Shown: positions 35,219-50,090, numbered from the stretch's first letter. The stretch is 64,000 bases of DNA from Aldrovandia affinis (GCA_029706075.1 JAINUG010000134.1:558001-622000), one strand, 5' to 3'. The notes: generated from the letters alone by a model not told the origin. Numbers and translations are program-made.

Positions 35219-36575
35219 AATAAACATTGAACAAAAAGTTGGGAAATTTGTGTTTGGTAGATTATTTCTCTGTTGTAACAATGCTTCTTGGCAATACATT
35301 TTATACCGTTCGAAAGCCTGTTTATTTCCATTTTAAATGGTGCCCCATTTGTAAGGAACATGCATTTGTGGGATGAGCAGCACAGCTGAGTATGTGGATT
35401 GCGCCCATTAAAAATTTGCCAAATCTTCTCTGCCAATGCCAAACAGCTTATTCTGCTGTTGTTATTGACTCTTGTTTGGTGTTGTTTGGTGGATTGGATG
35501 ATTGAAGTCTATCGGTAACAAGGAAGAAACAAGACATATTGGCAATTTTACAATTTATTCATTTAACAAACAGTCAGGAGCCTCAGTAGCGTGTGGAAGA
35601 ACCATACACAGCCACAACAGCCTGGCACCTCCTCCTCATGCTGGTCACCAGCGTGGTCACACACTGCTGTGGGATGGCATTCCACTCCTCAACCAGGATT
35701 TGTTGCAAGTCAGCCAACGTGGTTGTGTTGGTCACTCTAGCACAAACAGCATGCCCAAGCTGATCCCACAAGTGTTCAATTGGGTTGAGGTCAGGACTGT
35801 TGCCAGGCCATTCCATTCTCTCTACTCCCAAATTCTGGAGGTAGTCTCTGATAAACCCCGCTCTGTGGGGGCGAGCGTTGTCATCTTGGAGGATGGAGTT
35901 CAGTCCCAGACTGTGGAGATATGGGATTACCACTGGTTGCAGAATCTCATCTCAATATGTCTCTGCATTGAGATTGCCTCCAATGATGACAAGCCTCATT
36001 TTTCCAGTGATGGAGATGCCGCCCCACACCATCACACTGCCTCCACCAAAAGGTGTTACTCTATCGGTGCAGCAATCTTCAGTTTGGAGATGGTACTAGG
36101 GCTCACTCCAAATAATGCCGCAACTTGCTTTTGCGGAACACCAGCTTGAAGTTGCCCTATCGCACGGGCCTTATCGAGGTCAGACAAATGTGGCATGCCG
36201 ATTCTTGGAGCAGACACTAATTGACCACTGTAGCAGGGCCCATGCTCACAGGTGCTGCCAATCAGGTGCCAATCAGGCACCTGATTGTCAACACCTGGGG
36301 GTACCGTAAACTCAAAACAAGAGTCAATAGCAACAGCAAAATAAGCTGTTTGGCATTGGCAGAGAGATTTGGCAAATTTTTCATGGGCGCAACCCACATA
36401 CTCAGCTGTGCTGCTCATCCCACAAATGCATGTTCCTTACAAATGGGGCACCATTTAAAAGGGAAATAAACAGGCTTTCCAATGGTATACAATTTATTGC
36501 CAAGAAGCATTGTTACAACAGAGAAATAATCTACCAAACACAAATTTCTGAACTTTTTGTTCGATGTTTATCTAG
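35219..36575 (-). mobile_element. Tc1/mariner element with ~255-bp inverted repeats, internally deleted
   Basis: The terminal inverted repeats run about 35222-35477 and 36315-36575, both starting TAAACAT(T/C)GAACAAAAAG. On the minus strand the transposase begins at about 36197 with LSDLDKARAIGQL and a helix-turn-helix (QKQVAALFGVSPSTISKLK). After a deletion it resumes with FGGGSVMVWGGISITGK, one stop, then ILQDDNARPHRAGFIRDYL and PGNSPDLNPIEHLWDQL. The second Asp and the Glu of the catalytic triad are kept, but the first Asp and the DNA-binding linker are deleted. Long repeats with transposase inside are typical of an IR/DR-type Tc1 element. Confidence 0.85.
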
Positions 36576-36599
36576 TGAGTTAGCGTGCTAACCTGATAA

Positions 36600-37015
36600 A
36601 GATCTACTCTACAAACAAACTACTCTCTGTCCTGACCCCTCGGTGGTGGGACGATCTTCCGCACTCAATCAGATCCGCAGAGTCACTGGCCATCTTCCGA
36701 GACTCAAAGACTCAAAACCCACCTCTTCAGACCCCACTACCATTGACATGTACATTTAACTAATTGTCATCACCACTGCTTACATGTTTAATACTGCATT
36801 TGTAATATGTGTCTATGTTGAAGACTGTCCGAAAAAACTCTACTAACCTTTTCCTTCCCTGTGTTACAGGTACGGTATGCAGCTGCCAATGATTATGTCT
36901 ATTACTGTATCACTACACTGATCATTTGCGCAGACTATGATTGATCTTACCATGTATTAATGCACATCTTGTAAGTCACTCTGGATAAGAGCGTCTGCTA
37001 AATGCCCAAAATGTA
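36600..37015 (+). pseudogene. L2-like LINE 3' end relic with tail
   Basis: CTGACCCCTCGGTGGTGGGA, AAAACCCACCTCTTCAGACC and the final CTTGTAAGTCACTCTGGATA with GAGCGTCTGCTAAATG match the end of the L2 LINE at 54.2-54.55 kb. Only the last codons and 3' UTR are present. Confidence 0.75.
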
Positions 37016-37095
37016 AATGTATAATGTTAATACTGCTAGCAAATGTAACCATGTAAAACTCTCAACAAAACAGAATCATACATGTGTGTATGTAT

Positions 37096-37623
37096 ATACT
37101 GTGGCAGCTGCCCGGAGGCATGGAGAGGAGTAGTTGTTGAGGGGTGTTACATCGCCGCCCGCTGGCTCCACCCCCGCACCTTAATGGGAAATCTGGGGCT
37201 GTCTGCACATGCACCTGATGCACGGTTGCAGTAATCCCGGGGGGAAATAAAAGACGCACCTGGGTCCTACATCGGGGTGAAGTACCGGAAGGGAAAAGCG
37301 TGGAGGAGTATTGAGGAAAGAGAACGTTGTGTTTTGGATTGCTTAGTGTATTGATTGGATTGCCTGGAGAACCCCGTTTGTGTACCGATTTTGGACTATT
37401 TTGAGGACCTGCTTTGGATAACGACATTGGAGTTTGGACAAAGATGACGAGAGTGGATTACAGACTACCTGTGTGTGTTCTTTCACCCCCCACCTCTTCC
37501 CTGGTTGGTGTGAGAATTTCCCTAATAAATTTCCCTTTTGTTTCCTATTTACCGTTGTATGTTGATTTTATTATTGTTCTTTGGCTGAGTTGCAACCCAC
37601 CAAACCAGATCCCGCCACAATAC
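37096..37623 (+). mobile_element. Solo LTR with 4-bp target duplication (Gypsy-like)
   Basis: The 520-bp element 37100-37619 starts TGTGGCAGCTGCCCGG and ends GATCCCGCCACA. It is flanked by ATAC at 37096-37099 and 37620-37623. An AATAAA signal lies at about 37524. It shares internal phrases with the solo LTR in the piggyBac gene. A solo LTR forms by recombination between the two LTRs of a full element. Confidence 0.8.
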
Positions 37624-37639
37624 AAATACACTGGGAGAC

Positions 37640-37776
37640 TGCAATATGTTTATTTTTTTTAATTTTTTTATTTATCCTTTATTTATACAGGAAGGTCCCA
37701 TTGAGATACAAGATCTCTTCTTCCAGGGAGTCCTGGTCAGGTCCTGGTTTATATATATAAAAACAAACATATTGTG

Positions 37777-37810
<34 letters not shown>
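37640..37810 (-). repeat. LINE 3' tail fragment and (CA)n
   Basis: On the minus strand GATCTTGTATCTCAATGGGA, CCTTCCTG and TATAAATAAAGGATAAATAA resembles a common 3' end of fish LINE copies. A short AT run and a (CA)n run of about 30 bases (37780-37808) adjoin it. Confidence 0.5.
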
Positions 37811-37813
<3 letters not shown>

Positions 37814-38334
37814 TTGAACCTCCTGGTCTAAGCATTAAAGCTATTATGACCAAAAATGATGTCAAAGTTAATTCTGATTTGTTGCAGGGGGACACAGGCT
37901 CTTATAGGTGCGTTCAGTAGATATGACTATGAACTACTATGAACTTCTGCATTAGCGGATGCACCCCTCCTTAGTTACAGGTTTCCTTGGGGAGTCTAGT
38001 ATGGACTACTGCATTAACATGGTGCAGCTCAAACCTCTGCTTTCATATTGTCACGACCCTTACCTGGATCTTTAGGCCCACTGGGCACATTAGTGGAGGA
38101 CAGCACCATTAGTGTGAGATGATAGCATTTCCTTTCACCATCCCTCTGTTTATCGGCTGTTTTATTTTGGACCCTAGCTAATGAGATCCTGTTAGAATAT
38201 GAGCAAACCGCCACCTTGCACATTATGCTTGCCGGTAATGAAGGCTCAAACGAGATAAACACATTTCTCGAAGCCGTTGTCATGGCAAAAATGAAAAGAA
38301 AAGAAAGAAAATAAATGACCTAATTTGTCCAAAT

Positions 38335-38702
38335 AATTCACTTACAGGCGGCACGGTGGTGCAGTGGATAGCACTGTCGCCTCACAGCAAGAAGGTCTTG
38401 AAGGCCGGGGGCCTTTCTGTGTGGAGTTTGCATGTTCTCCCCGTGTCCGCGTGGGTTTCCTCCGGGTACTCCGGTTTCCTCCCACAGTCCAAAGACATGC
38501 ACGTTAGCCTAATTGGAGAGTCTAAATTGCCCGTAGGTATGAATGTGTGAGTGAATGGTGTGTGTGCCCTGCGATGGATTGGCGACCTGTCCAGGGTTTA
38601 TTCCTGCCTCTCGCCCCTATGCATGCTGGGATAGGCTCCAGCCCCCCCGCGACCCTGACCAGGAATAAGCGGCTTAGACAATGAGATGAGAATTCACTTA
38701 CA
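38335..38702 (+). repeat. Fish SINE with 12-bp target duplication, B box deleted
   Basis: The element 38347-38690 starts GGCGGCACGGTGGTGCAGTG like the copy at 4.7 kb, but the GGGTTCGAATCC part of the B box is missing (AAGGTCTTGAAGGCCGGGGG). AATTCACTTACA flanks it at 38335-38346 and 38691-38702. The tail is a degenerate ATGAGATGAG, not (ATGG)n. Confidence 0.88.
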
Positions 38703-38941
38703 TGTAGAAAGAGGAGATTACATAAAAAACAGAATTTAGTTGCAAATGAACAATACCTGTTTCAAGAACACAGACTTCCTTCACGAGCATCAACCCAGAA
38801 CATGCTGCTTGTTCACATGCAATCATTTGAAGGAGGCGCAGCACAGATTCCCTTATCCCTTATCTTTATATTATATAGATCTGTCTGTCTGATGATGCAT
38901 ATCTGCTATCTGCCCATCCAGGCTATATTTGCATTTAATAT

Positions 38942-38985
38942 TTTAATCATTTAGCAGACACTCTTATCCAGAGCGACTTACATGA
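38942..38985 (-). repeat. L2/SINE tail motif
   Basis: The minus strand reads GTAAGTCGCTCTGGATAAGA followed by GTGTCTGCTAAATG, the tail shared with the SINE at 0.5 kb and the L2 LINE at 54.5 kb. No head or ORF is attached. Confidence 0.7.
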
Positions 38986-38989
38986 TATA

Positions 38990-41900
38990 TAAGTAAGTGG
39001 ATCTGCAAACCCACTCTCCCTGGACAAGTATTTTTTCAGGGGGGGTACAGTGCAAATGTAACAGAGCTTGCCCTTGGGCATTTTATCAAGTAATTACTGG
39101 GAGAATCATTGATGTACCCTTTGCTGGGGAAACTGTGTCTATTAACATTGCAGGTTTAATGCGTTTACAGCAGAGCTTTGCCCATAATGTCTGCAAAGGG
39201 CATCGACTTACGTCACCACGTGGGGCTTGGTCGGCTGCAAGGCCAAGGGGTAAAGGGAGCATATGGTACAGCCTTCTGCCACAGAAACGATTGCAAGAAA
39301 CAGAAATTAAGGGTTCTGTTGGCTCGGTTATGGTGTCGGGTGCGCCATCGTCCAGATGTAACCTTTAATTAATGATGTGCTCGCACATTATCCCCTGCTG
39401 GGGATAAGGACAAATGAGCCGGGGAATCTGCTGCATAATATGCAAAACAGCTCCTCATGCCATCCATTACCTTTTTTTTTTTTTGTAACTGTTTGTCAAA
39501 GATTATTTTTTTAATGTGCTAATCTGGAGTGTCCATTATCAATCGTAAGCCAGTCCTGTCAATTTGAGGGGGTACAAACTAGCTTGCCTCCAAAGTATAT
39601 CCACGCTGCTACTGCTTCTTTTAACTCTACAGTCCGCCAGCTTAGCCACATACTGCGCCGGATGTCTGAACACGCTACACAGCAGATACAGGCGGACCGT
39701 AGGACACCAATTGACCAGAGGAGGCGCTCTCGCACGATGAAACGGGGAGCACCTCCTGCTGACTGGTAATACCTCCTCCTCTCCGGGGGATGGAAGGGCC
39801 AATTATGAGTTGCCCCATGAAACCCTAAAAATACAGAAACAGCATGCTATTCCTGAATAACTGTGACAATGCCTCGAATCAATATCCGGTCCCATTGACG
39901 CAGCTAAAGTACAGAAATTGGAACAATGTTTCTTTTCCAACCTTTAATAAAAAATGTGCTGGCAGGAATCCCAAAAGCCACGCTGTGAACGAAGATACGC
40001 ATGGACATGGGAGAACAGCTGACAGCTGTGGGGGGAAATGAGATGGAACACACAATAGTCACATTTTCATGCTTTCAGTTAATGTCAAAAACAAACAACT
40101 TCAGGAGGCTTGTACAGAGCACCAGAGGCAGCTATGTGATGGGGATGTATAACTCAAACTCCATTTAGAAATTATATAGCCATATTAGCGTAGCCTAAAT
40201 AAACCACTAATTAAAACCACAGAGTAAGAACTTTATTTATTTTCAAAGAAAGTCTCTGTCATAGCTAACAGTTCATGCTAGCAGACAATAATATTAATGG
40301 TAACAGAGAACAACCCATTCTTGGTCAGAGTCATTCTATAGTGTGATGTATATGTACAGGTAACTGCCAAAATAAAGGCAACACTTCAGAAAATGAGGGA
40401 TCCTTTAACGGGCCCAGTACCACGGATGTCTATGAAGGGGTACATAGGCAAATGAGGTACCATTTCAAAGGATTACAAATCAGGGATTCACTTAACTGTC
40501 TGAATTGACATACAATTGAACCTATGATTGCACAGAGGACAAAATACACACCCTTCCTCCTGGATCTGTGTTATACTGTATATATTACAAGCATTTTGCA
40601 GATGCTCTTATCCAGATCGACTTACAGTTTACATTTCTTTCTTTACATACAATATGTTTATACAGCTGGATATTAACTGAAGCAATTCAGGTTAAGTACT
40701 TTGCTCAAGGGTACAACGGCAGTGTAATGCGATTGGTACACAATATGCTTCAAGGAAAGCTATGCTTTGCATTAGCAGCAACTCTGTGCTTTGTTTTACA
40801 GCAGTTTCATATGTATAATATTAATATTTGTTAAAACAATATCCATATCATATGGTGTTTTGGACTTACCGGATATAGGTGAAACGTGAGTACACTGAAG
40901 AACACTATTATGCAATACTTTATTGGACTTTCTGAAGCGTTTGAATGCGCTGTCCTGAAAGCTAAAAGACTAATGAATTTGTGGATGTGAAATTTTATAG
41001 AATGCAGTGACTGTGTAAATGGGGAAAAACATATGTTTATGATGTGGTTACGGATTTGTGCTGAATCATATTTCTTTGATAGTTCTTGTTCAGTACAGTT
41101 CTTTGATAGTTCTTGTTCAGTCAAAATGGTAGGGGGCATCCAGGGAAAAGATTAGATGTACAGAGAGTATATGAGTAACTTGCTGTTGTTTTACATTGAA
41201 AATATTTTTGTTGAGATACAAGATACAACAATTAGGCAAAAAAATGTTTTAAAAAATTGGGTTTTTGAAGATTTAGACATTTTTTCATAGCCCTTGTGAT
41301 TTGTTTTTGATTTCTCACCCCTTTAGAAAGGGTGATAATATGGCCTTGGGCTGTTTCATCTTCAGCCTGTGTTTAGTCACCACCCTCCAGCTGACATCAT
41401 GCCTCATCTTCTATGAGCTAGAAATTGAGAGTTGAAGTTACCCGAAACTGTCCCCCAGGGAGAGACTGTCAGAAGCACCAAGAAGCTCCTGGTAAACCTA
41501 TCAGCTTAATTTCCTCACAAATAGACACCCTGAGTCTTTTAATCAATTAAGTTGGTGGCAATTAATACATTTATTTATTTATTAATGAGGTAGCAGATGA
41601 AAATTGAGGACAATTCCACAGAATGCCACTCTTCTTCTCTCACAGAACATTTGACTGCTGTGGCTGCACTTTATCTAAATAAATATGTCTGACTTTTACA
41701 GTAATGAAAAGGAGGCAGTACGAAATGTCTCAAACGTTATAATGCCACTGCCTGGAAGTAATGTAGCAATACAAAATATGTCTCAACAAACGCACTGAAT
41801 AGAACAATTGATCTAATACAGGGGTGGACGAGGGTCGTATCCGTTTCTGGATTTCATGCCAACCTCTGCTCTTAGTGATTTATGTCATCTGACGTTTTAG

Positions 41901-42000
41901 CTTAACTTCTTAATAAACTCACAAATGACAGTTGAAGACTATTCTTGTGCCCTCATATGGAACATGTCACTGTGGTCTAATGAGTGAACCAGCATACACA
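38990..42000. other. Mostly anonymous interval
   Basis: Two small relics stand out. CAGGTAACTGCCAAAATAAA at 40357-40376 with GGCAACACTTCAGAAAATGA resembles a Tc1-like terminal repeat. GTAAGTCGATCTGGATAAGA on the minus strand (about 40587-40625) is another L2 tail. A CAGGGGTGGAC start near 41819 hints at a hAT-type end without a partner. A 25-bp direct repeat (TTTGATAGTTCTTGTTCAGT) lies at 41072-41122. No gene is supported. Confidence 0.5.
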
Positions 42001-42354
42001 GGGCCTCCCGCGTGGTCCAGTGGTTACAATGTTTGACGCTGGCCACGGTGACCGGGGTTCGATTCCCTGTCGCACCAGAGTCGGCTCTGGCCGGGAGTGC
42101 CAACAGGGGTGGCAATTGGCTGTCCACCCCAGGGAGGGAAGCCAACAGGATGTTCGCTGTGCATAGGAGTGGCTCTAGGGTGCCGGAGTTATGGTCGACG
42201 GCTTGGCGAGTGCCAAGATACTTGGCCTTCAACACCACCGGTCACAGGGCTACGGCAGCAAACTCATAGTACAATGGGGGTGGATTCACATGAAAAATAG
42301 CGGGTGTAATTGGCTACCAAATTGGGATAAAAATGGGATAAAAATCTGAAACAA
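42001..42354 (+). repeat. Near full-length tRNA-derived SINE
   Basis: The head GCGTGGTCCAGTGGTTACAA followed by GACCGGGGTTCGATTCCC and GTCGCACCA has the A and B boxes of a tRNA gene. The body has GTCGACGGCTTGGCGAGTGC and ACTACGGCAGCAAACTCA, and the tail TAATTGGCTACCAAATTGGG with an AT-rich end. It defines the family of the copies at 763 and 1860. No target duplication is obvious. Confidence 0.85.
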
Positions 42355-42828
42355 AATTCCCTTCAGAAACTTTCATACACCATGGCTCTCCATTAAGTTA
42401 GTTGCCCACAACTTATCTGAACATCCCGGTGAATTCACTCAGGGCATGCTGTTTGCTATCTCTTTGAAGCACAAGTAATTCAGCAGTCTCGGAATGGCTA
42501 ACCCACAAGCTTTGATCATACGTAATTGATTAAAAATAGTGCAGGGTCTCTCATGAAAGATCAGGACATATTCATTTGAAACTCAATAATGTATCTGTCA
42601 AATGGTGTGATGATGGCTCTAGCAGAGGACAATCAGGGTTAGTGAAGTGCCCTCTCTGCTCTGCAAATTAAACTTGGTGATATCAATCAACAATATGTGT
42701 CCCTTGGTTTATTCACTGTACACAGTAACTGTACTGTCTCCTGTCTCCTTGCTCAAAAGTTATGCATTTGTTCATGTGTATGATGTGTGCATGCCTATGC
42801 ATGTGCATGTGTGCATATGCGCGCGCGC

Positions 42829-42876
<48 letters not shown>

Positions 42877-44279
42877 ATGTGTACGTGCACATATGACATA
42901 TGTAACAAAAGTTACATGTTCTGTGTTGGTGTCAGAAGAGGTTTGTGTATGTGTGTGTGTGTGTGTTCCTGTGCATGTGCACATATGGGTGTGCATGTTT
43001 GTCCCTGTGCGTGTGTATGTGGACATATGCCTGTGGGTGTGTGTGCATGTGCGTAGGAGTCAAACGTCATTTCATCCACTTTCCATTTTCCACGGAAAGG
43101 TCCAAGGCTAGAGTGTTATCTTAATTGTGCTGTTTATTCTCGGGCCATACGTCTGTACCATTTTGCATCAACTCTTCTGCTCTCATCCTGCCTTTCTTTA
43201 AAAAATTGCTCTCCTATAACTGTACACACTCTACATTGTCGGCTTTCATCATCCGGCGCATTTAGTTCTACGAATGGATACATTCAATGCGCTGTGAGCA
43301 GGCCCGGCTGCCTGGCATTCTCGCTAGATCCTGCTGTTCCTGCTCGCTCTCTGAAAATGAGTAAATTGCATAATGGTTCAGCTTCAGATTATCACTGTGG
43401 TTAAAAGTGAGTACAGCCTTTGGGTGGGGAAATTACGCCGTTGGGCCAAATTCTGCCATTATGCCATTACAATACAGTACTTCACTCATTTAATGCATGG
43501 TTTCAACTGGGTACAGAACTTTTATTTTTTATTTTTCTCTGGATAAAAACAACAGAAAAACAGCAACAGCAGGTACACACAGAGACACAAGGTTAGCACT
43601 GCTGTATCCCTCTCCTACTGTGTTCGATAAGGACCAGTATACATTTTTTTTACAATTTTATCTTGAATAAAATCAGTACAAATGGCTTGGCATTAGGCAC
43701 CAGACCTTAAACATTAGTGTTTTGAGCAAAAATTAAGTGCAAGTGGTACCTAAGCCATAATAAAATGAAATGAGAGAAGAGTAAAGGTTTAATGAAGGCT
43801 TAATGGGCTATGTACTTGACATCAAATGTTTTTTTAAAGGTAAGATGTTACCGTAGGCACAGAGACGACAGACAAATGTGAAAACAACAGCTGCATGGCC
43901 AGAAGAACACACAGTGTAGGGCCATCACACACGATTTGACCCTCTGCATGTTTGCTTGGCAAAGAGGATTCTGGGTATTCGATGAAAGATATGCTGCGAC
44001 CATGTCTTCTTGTTTGTTCAGCAGTGGTTTTAATTGCATAATTCCCTGAGGTGTGGGATGTTGGACTTACCGATCAATATCCCTCAGTACACGCATTCAT
44101 CTGTTCATGACTTGGCCAGCAGGAAGTGTTTTTTTGCTTTTCCATCAGTGATCTCAGATGGTCTGATCTGAGTCCTCACCAACAGAAGGAGCTGAAACGC
44201 AGCTGAACTTACAAGCGTTTTCCTTCTTATTGGCATGCCAATGTGTAGCACAGAGTAGGTAATGTGACTATGAAAATGT
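42355..44279. other. Anonymous interval with GT-rich microsatellites
   Basis: A (GT)n run of about 40 bases at 42838-42876 and further GT-rich, interrupted sequence to about 43050. Open frames across it are repeat artefacts. Nothing else is recognised. Confidence 0.6.
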
Positions 44280-45252
44280 GTTCTACAGTATGATGGCATG
44301 TTCTTCCTGTAATTCTCCCTACAGAATTGAGACTAGACCCAATAGTGGAGGCAGAGGCAGACTCCTGACTGACAAACAAGAGCGGACTGTGGTCAACTTG
44401 GTCCGGGCCAGAAATGACATTCGCCTTACAGAAATCAGACAGCACATCCTGGACAATGAAGACATCTTCAACAATGTGTAAGCCATAAGTTTGCCGACCA
44501 TTGCACGCGTTCTGAAAAGGCTGTTCAGGTATGTTCAGTTTCATGATGCCTGTTTGTGAAACATTCCCCATCATTGTACTGTAATCAATAATTCTCTTTC
44601 CAACATGTCTTTTTACATAGAGGGTGATGGCCCTGGATGCTGTCAAAAACCATCACAAATTCGTTTTTGTGGATGAGGCAGGCTTCAACCTGGCCAAGAC
44701 AAGGAGGAGAGGTCAGAATTTCATTGGCCAGCGGGCAACCATCCAAGTACCCCGGACAATGTGGGGCCAACATCAGCATGTGTGCGTCTATATCAGAAGA
44801 TGATGTGGTGGACCTCATATTGGCGCATACAATGCAGAGCTCCTTGTTGCCTTCCTTGATGAGCTAACTCTAGTCTGTAGAGCTGTTGGTGTGATATGTC
44901 ATTGTGTGGGACAATATCAGGTTCAATATCAGGTTCCATCATGCTAAACTGGTGCAGGCATGGTTTCAGGCCCATCCACAATTCATCACCGTGTACTTTC
45001 CTAAACCCGATTGAGGAATCTTACTCCACATGGAGGTGGAAAGTGTATGCTAGGCGTCCGCATCAACAAGTGACCCTTCTCCAGGCCATGGATGACGCAT
45101 GCAACGACATCACAGCAGACCAGTGTCAGGCCTGGATTCGCCATGCCCGAAGGTTCTTTCCAAGATGTTTGGTGAATGAAAACATCGATGTTGATGTGGA
45201 TGAGAACCTGTGGCCAAATCCACAAGACAGGGTTGATAGGAATGATGAGTGA
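44280..45252 (+). pseudogene. IS630/Tc1-like transposase, frameshifted
   Basis: Colinear blocks of a DDE transposase lie on the plus strand in different frames. The N-terminal DNA-binding part has GRGRLLTDKQERTVVNLVRA and EIRQHILDNEDIFNNV. The catalytic part has KFVFVDEAGFNLAKTRRRGQ (first Asp), then VWDN-like coding text near 44900 (second Asp) and LNPIEESYSTWRWKVYARRP (Glu). The C-terminal part is RHARRFFPRC and DVDENLWPNPQDRVD. Full-length relatives encode one protein of about 300-plus residues, so most of the gene is present but broken by a stop at about 44479 and several frame changes. No terminal repeats were identified. Confidence 0.75.
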
Positions 45253-45764
45253 TTGATCCTTTGTTTTGCTTTTTTTTCTTAGCCAGGTGAGGAACACTCA
45301 CTTTTTTAGCACATTTTTGCTTTCATTCAAAGGGAACCTATGTTGTCATTTACAGTTTGTATTCATCAATACATTTCAGATTTGTTCAATGATTCCACTG
45401 CGTCTGTGGTATTCTCTCTACTAGTCCTTTTACAGTGACATTACGTGTAGCACATGATGAAACATGTATCACATATTTTGTACTGCAATATTTAATGGTT
45501 GTACGAACAACTTAACAGTGAAACTATCTGTATCTTGTGTGTGGGCGATCTAAAGAAATGTCCCTATGGTATTTCATGATAAGTTAGTTGTTTGAACCAA
45601 TGATTCTGTGAGTGCAAGGTTTCTTTAAAGATATGAATACACAATGCAATGTTTTGAAAGTTGGACAGCCTGTATTACAAGTGGTGACCATTTTGAGTTT
45701 TGTGTCTAGAGTTTTGAAAAATGACATCAAGGTTCTGAAACTAGTGCCAAAGTGATTAAAAAAA

Positions 45765-46190
45765 ACTGTAATACTTGGATGGGAAACCTCCTGGGAAAAC
45801 TAAGTTGCTGCTGCAAGCGGTGTTGGTGGACCAGTAGGGGGCACTATTGCCTCTGGACCAAATATAAATCCAATGCCCCAGCACAGTAATAGGGGCGCTT
45901 TGCTGAAGAAGGGGCCGTCCTTCACATGAGACATAAAACCGAGGTCCTGACTCACTGTGGCCATTAAAGACCCCATGGTACTTTTAGAAAGAGTAGGATG
46001 TTAACCCCAGTGTCCTAGTCAAATTTCCACAACAGCTGTCTCCATCTAATCATCTCTCCTCTCCTACATCTGATTGGCAATGCAATCCCCACCCACTTTG
46101 ATTCCCAATGTTGTCACTCAAAAATTGCTAATTGAGAATTGAGTTCTCAGTTGATCTACCTTGTAAAATAAATGCCTTATTATTTATTTT
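45765..46190 (+). repeat. 5S-rRNA-derived SINE3
   Basis: The start TACTTGGATGGGAAACCTCC and TGGGAAAACTAAG is the 3' half of 5S rRNA, including the internal control region. It is followed by the body GACCAGTAGGGGGCACTATT, AAACCGAGGTCCTGACTCAC and GTAGGATGTTAACCCCAGTG typical of fish SINE3. The first half of the 5S unit is missing. It is not a functional 5S gene. Confidence 0.85.
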
Positions 46191-48706
<2,516 letters not shown>

Positions 48707-49422
48707 TCATTACAGGGGCCCAGATTAGCAGTCATCCTATCGTCTCAGATGACTAAAAATAAAGAAGGACGACCTTCGATTTCCAAGTGATTGTCCTGCT
48801 GACGACTGTGAATTTATGATTTTTTATGATTTTTTATGAGCTAACTGGAACTATTTCTGTTTTACACTCACATCGTAACAAACACGTCATGCACGGATAT
48901 TCAAAAATATTTCAAATGGGAAAAGCGGCACAGTCTGTGCTCACCGCATTTGTTGTTGTTGCTATGCCAGACTCTGCAGCAGTCAAGCAAGTTTGCGGCA
49001 CATAGACAGCGAGAACCAGCTAGTTAGTTAGCTAGCTAACGTTAGTGTTCACGGGCATTGGATATCAATATCTGTTGTTGCTGGTTGCTTGCTAACACAA
49101 GCCTTAGTAAGTGATCATGCATTTATCACTTACCAAGCCTTGAATTAGCAAGCAATATCCGTGAACACTAGCTAGCTAGTTACTGCCTATATTCAGTTCA
49201 GTGAGCCCTCCTGCCAGGCTGAAGAATTGTTGTGATTTTCCTGCAGTGATTTCTCATCTCTGTCCTACAGTCCAAGCACAAATCATTCCCACATCCCTGC
49301 TCGGTTAAATCTAGGAATTATTAGCTAGCTATTACGTTAGCTGCCATACCACACTCTAATTGGGAATGGAAAAATCTCTCTTGTTCGAGTCCCAACTAGA
49401 GTGTAGCCTACGTTAAGATATA

Positions 49423-49591
49423 CTGTACAGCAAGGCCGAAATTACCATATATATTGGGGGGGACACATCCCAATATTCAGATATGCTCAAAATGTCCCCC
49501 CCAATATATAGCCTAGCTGATATAAAAAATATAAATAAATTGATTTGGTCCCCCCCAATGTTGACTCCATGGTTACGGCCTTGCTGTACAG
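49423..49591 (-). mobile_element. 153-bp MITE with 8-bp target duplication (copy B site)
   Basis: The element 49431-49583 is the same MITE as at 18830-18971, with inverted ends CAAGGCCG...CGGCCTTG. It is flanked by CTGTACAG at 49423-49430 and 49584-49591. The matching place in copy A (18675-18682) holds a single CTGTACAG, the empty site. Confidence 0.92.
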
Positions 49592-49604
49592 TCAGAACAC
49601 TAGT

Positions 49605-49956
49605 TGTTAGGTTCACAAATTCAGAATGCCTTTAAAGAGAATAGAGAACACTTGCACCAAATGAGAGACAGAACAATCTGAGAAAATCAAGCAGAGTTTA
49701 TTTAACCCAATGCATTCGGGGTTCAATGTCTCCCTGTCAGACAAAGAACAACTCTTTTCCTGCAGAGCTCACTTTCTTATACACAATCTTTAGCCTCGCC
49801 CATATATCAGTCATAAGACAGTTATTTTACTCTGCCCTTGAGACTGTGGCGGTTAGCTAGCTCACTGCAAAACAGCTCTGTAAAACAGACAGCTTACCGC
49901 CTATGCCCTTTGGCACAGTTCCATGTGCAAGCATGTGAAGTTACTCAGAAACAAAA
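49605..49956 (-). repeat. Retroviral 3' LTR
   Basis: The minus-strand LTR ends ...GTGAACCTAACA at the target duplication and has an AATAAA signal at about 49697-49702. The internal edge is next to a purine-rich tract on the minus strand (AAAAAGGAGGGA at 49957-49968), as expected for the polypurine tract. Bases 49807-49955 are about 97% identical to 62697-62843 by eye. Confidence 0.85.
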
Positions 49957-50090
49957 TCCCTCCTTTTTATGATTTTATCCCATATAGTCATAAAATACTT
50001 TCACATTTTGAACAGCATAGCAAGTTTATTTCAATGCAGAAGCTTAAAATCTTTAAACAAGTTTTGCAAGGCTATGGCAGTATTGTCATA

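Noticed and set aside
39570-39800. Possible degenerate SINE on the minus strand
   Set aside because: Only a loose resemblance (CATAATTGGCCC and a CCCCGGAGAGG block) to the SINE bodies here; no tail, head or target duplication.
45765-45830. 5S rRNA gene
   Set aside because: Only the second half of the 5S sequence is present and it is joined to a SINE3 body.
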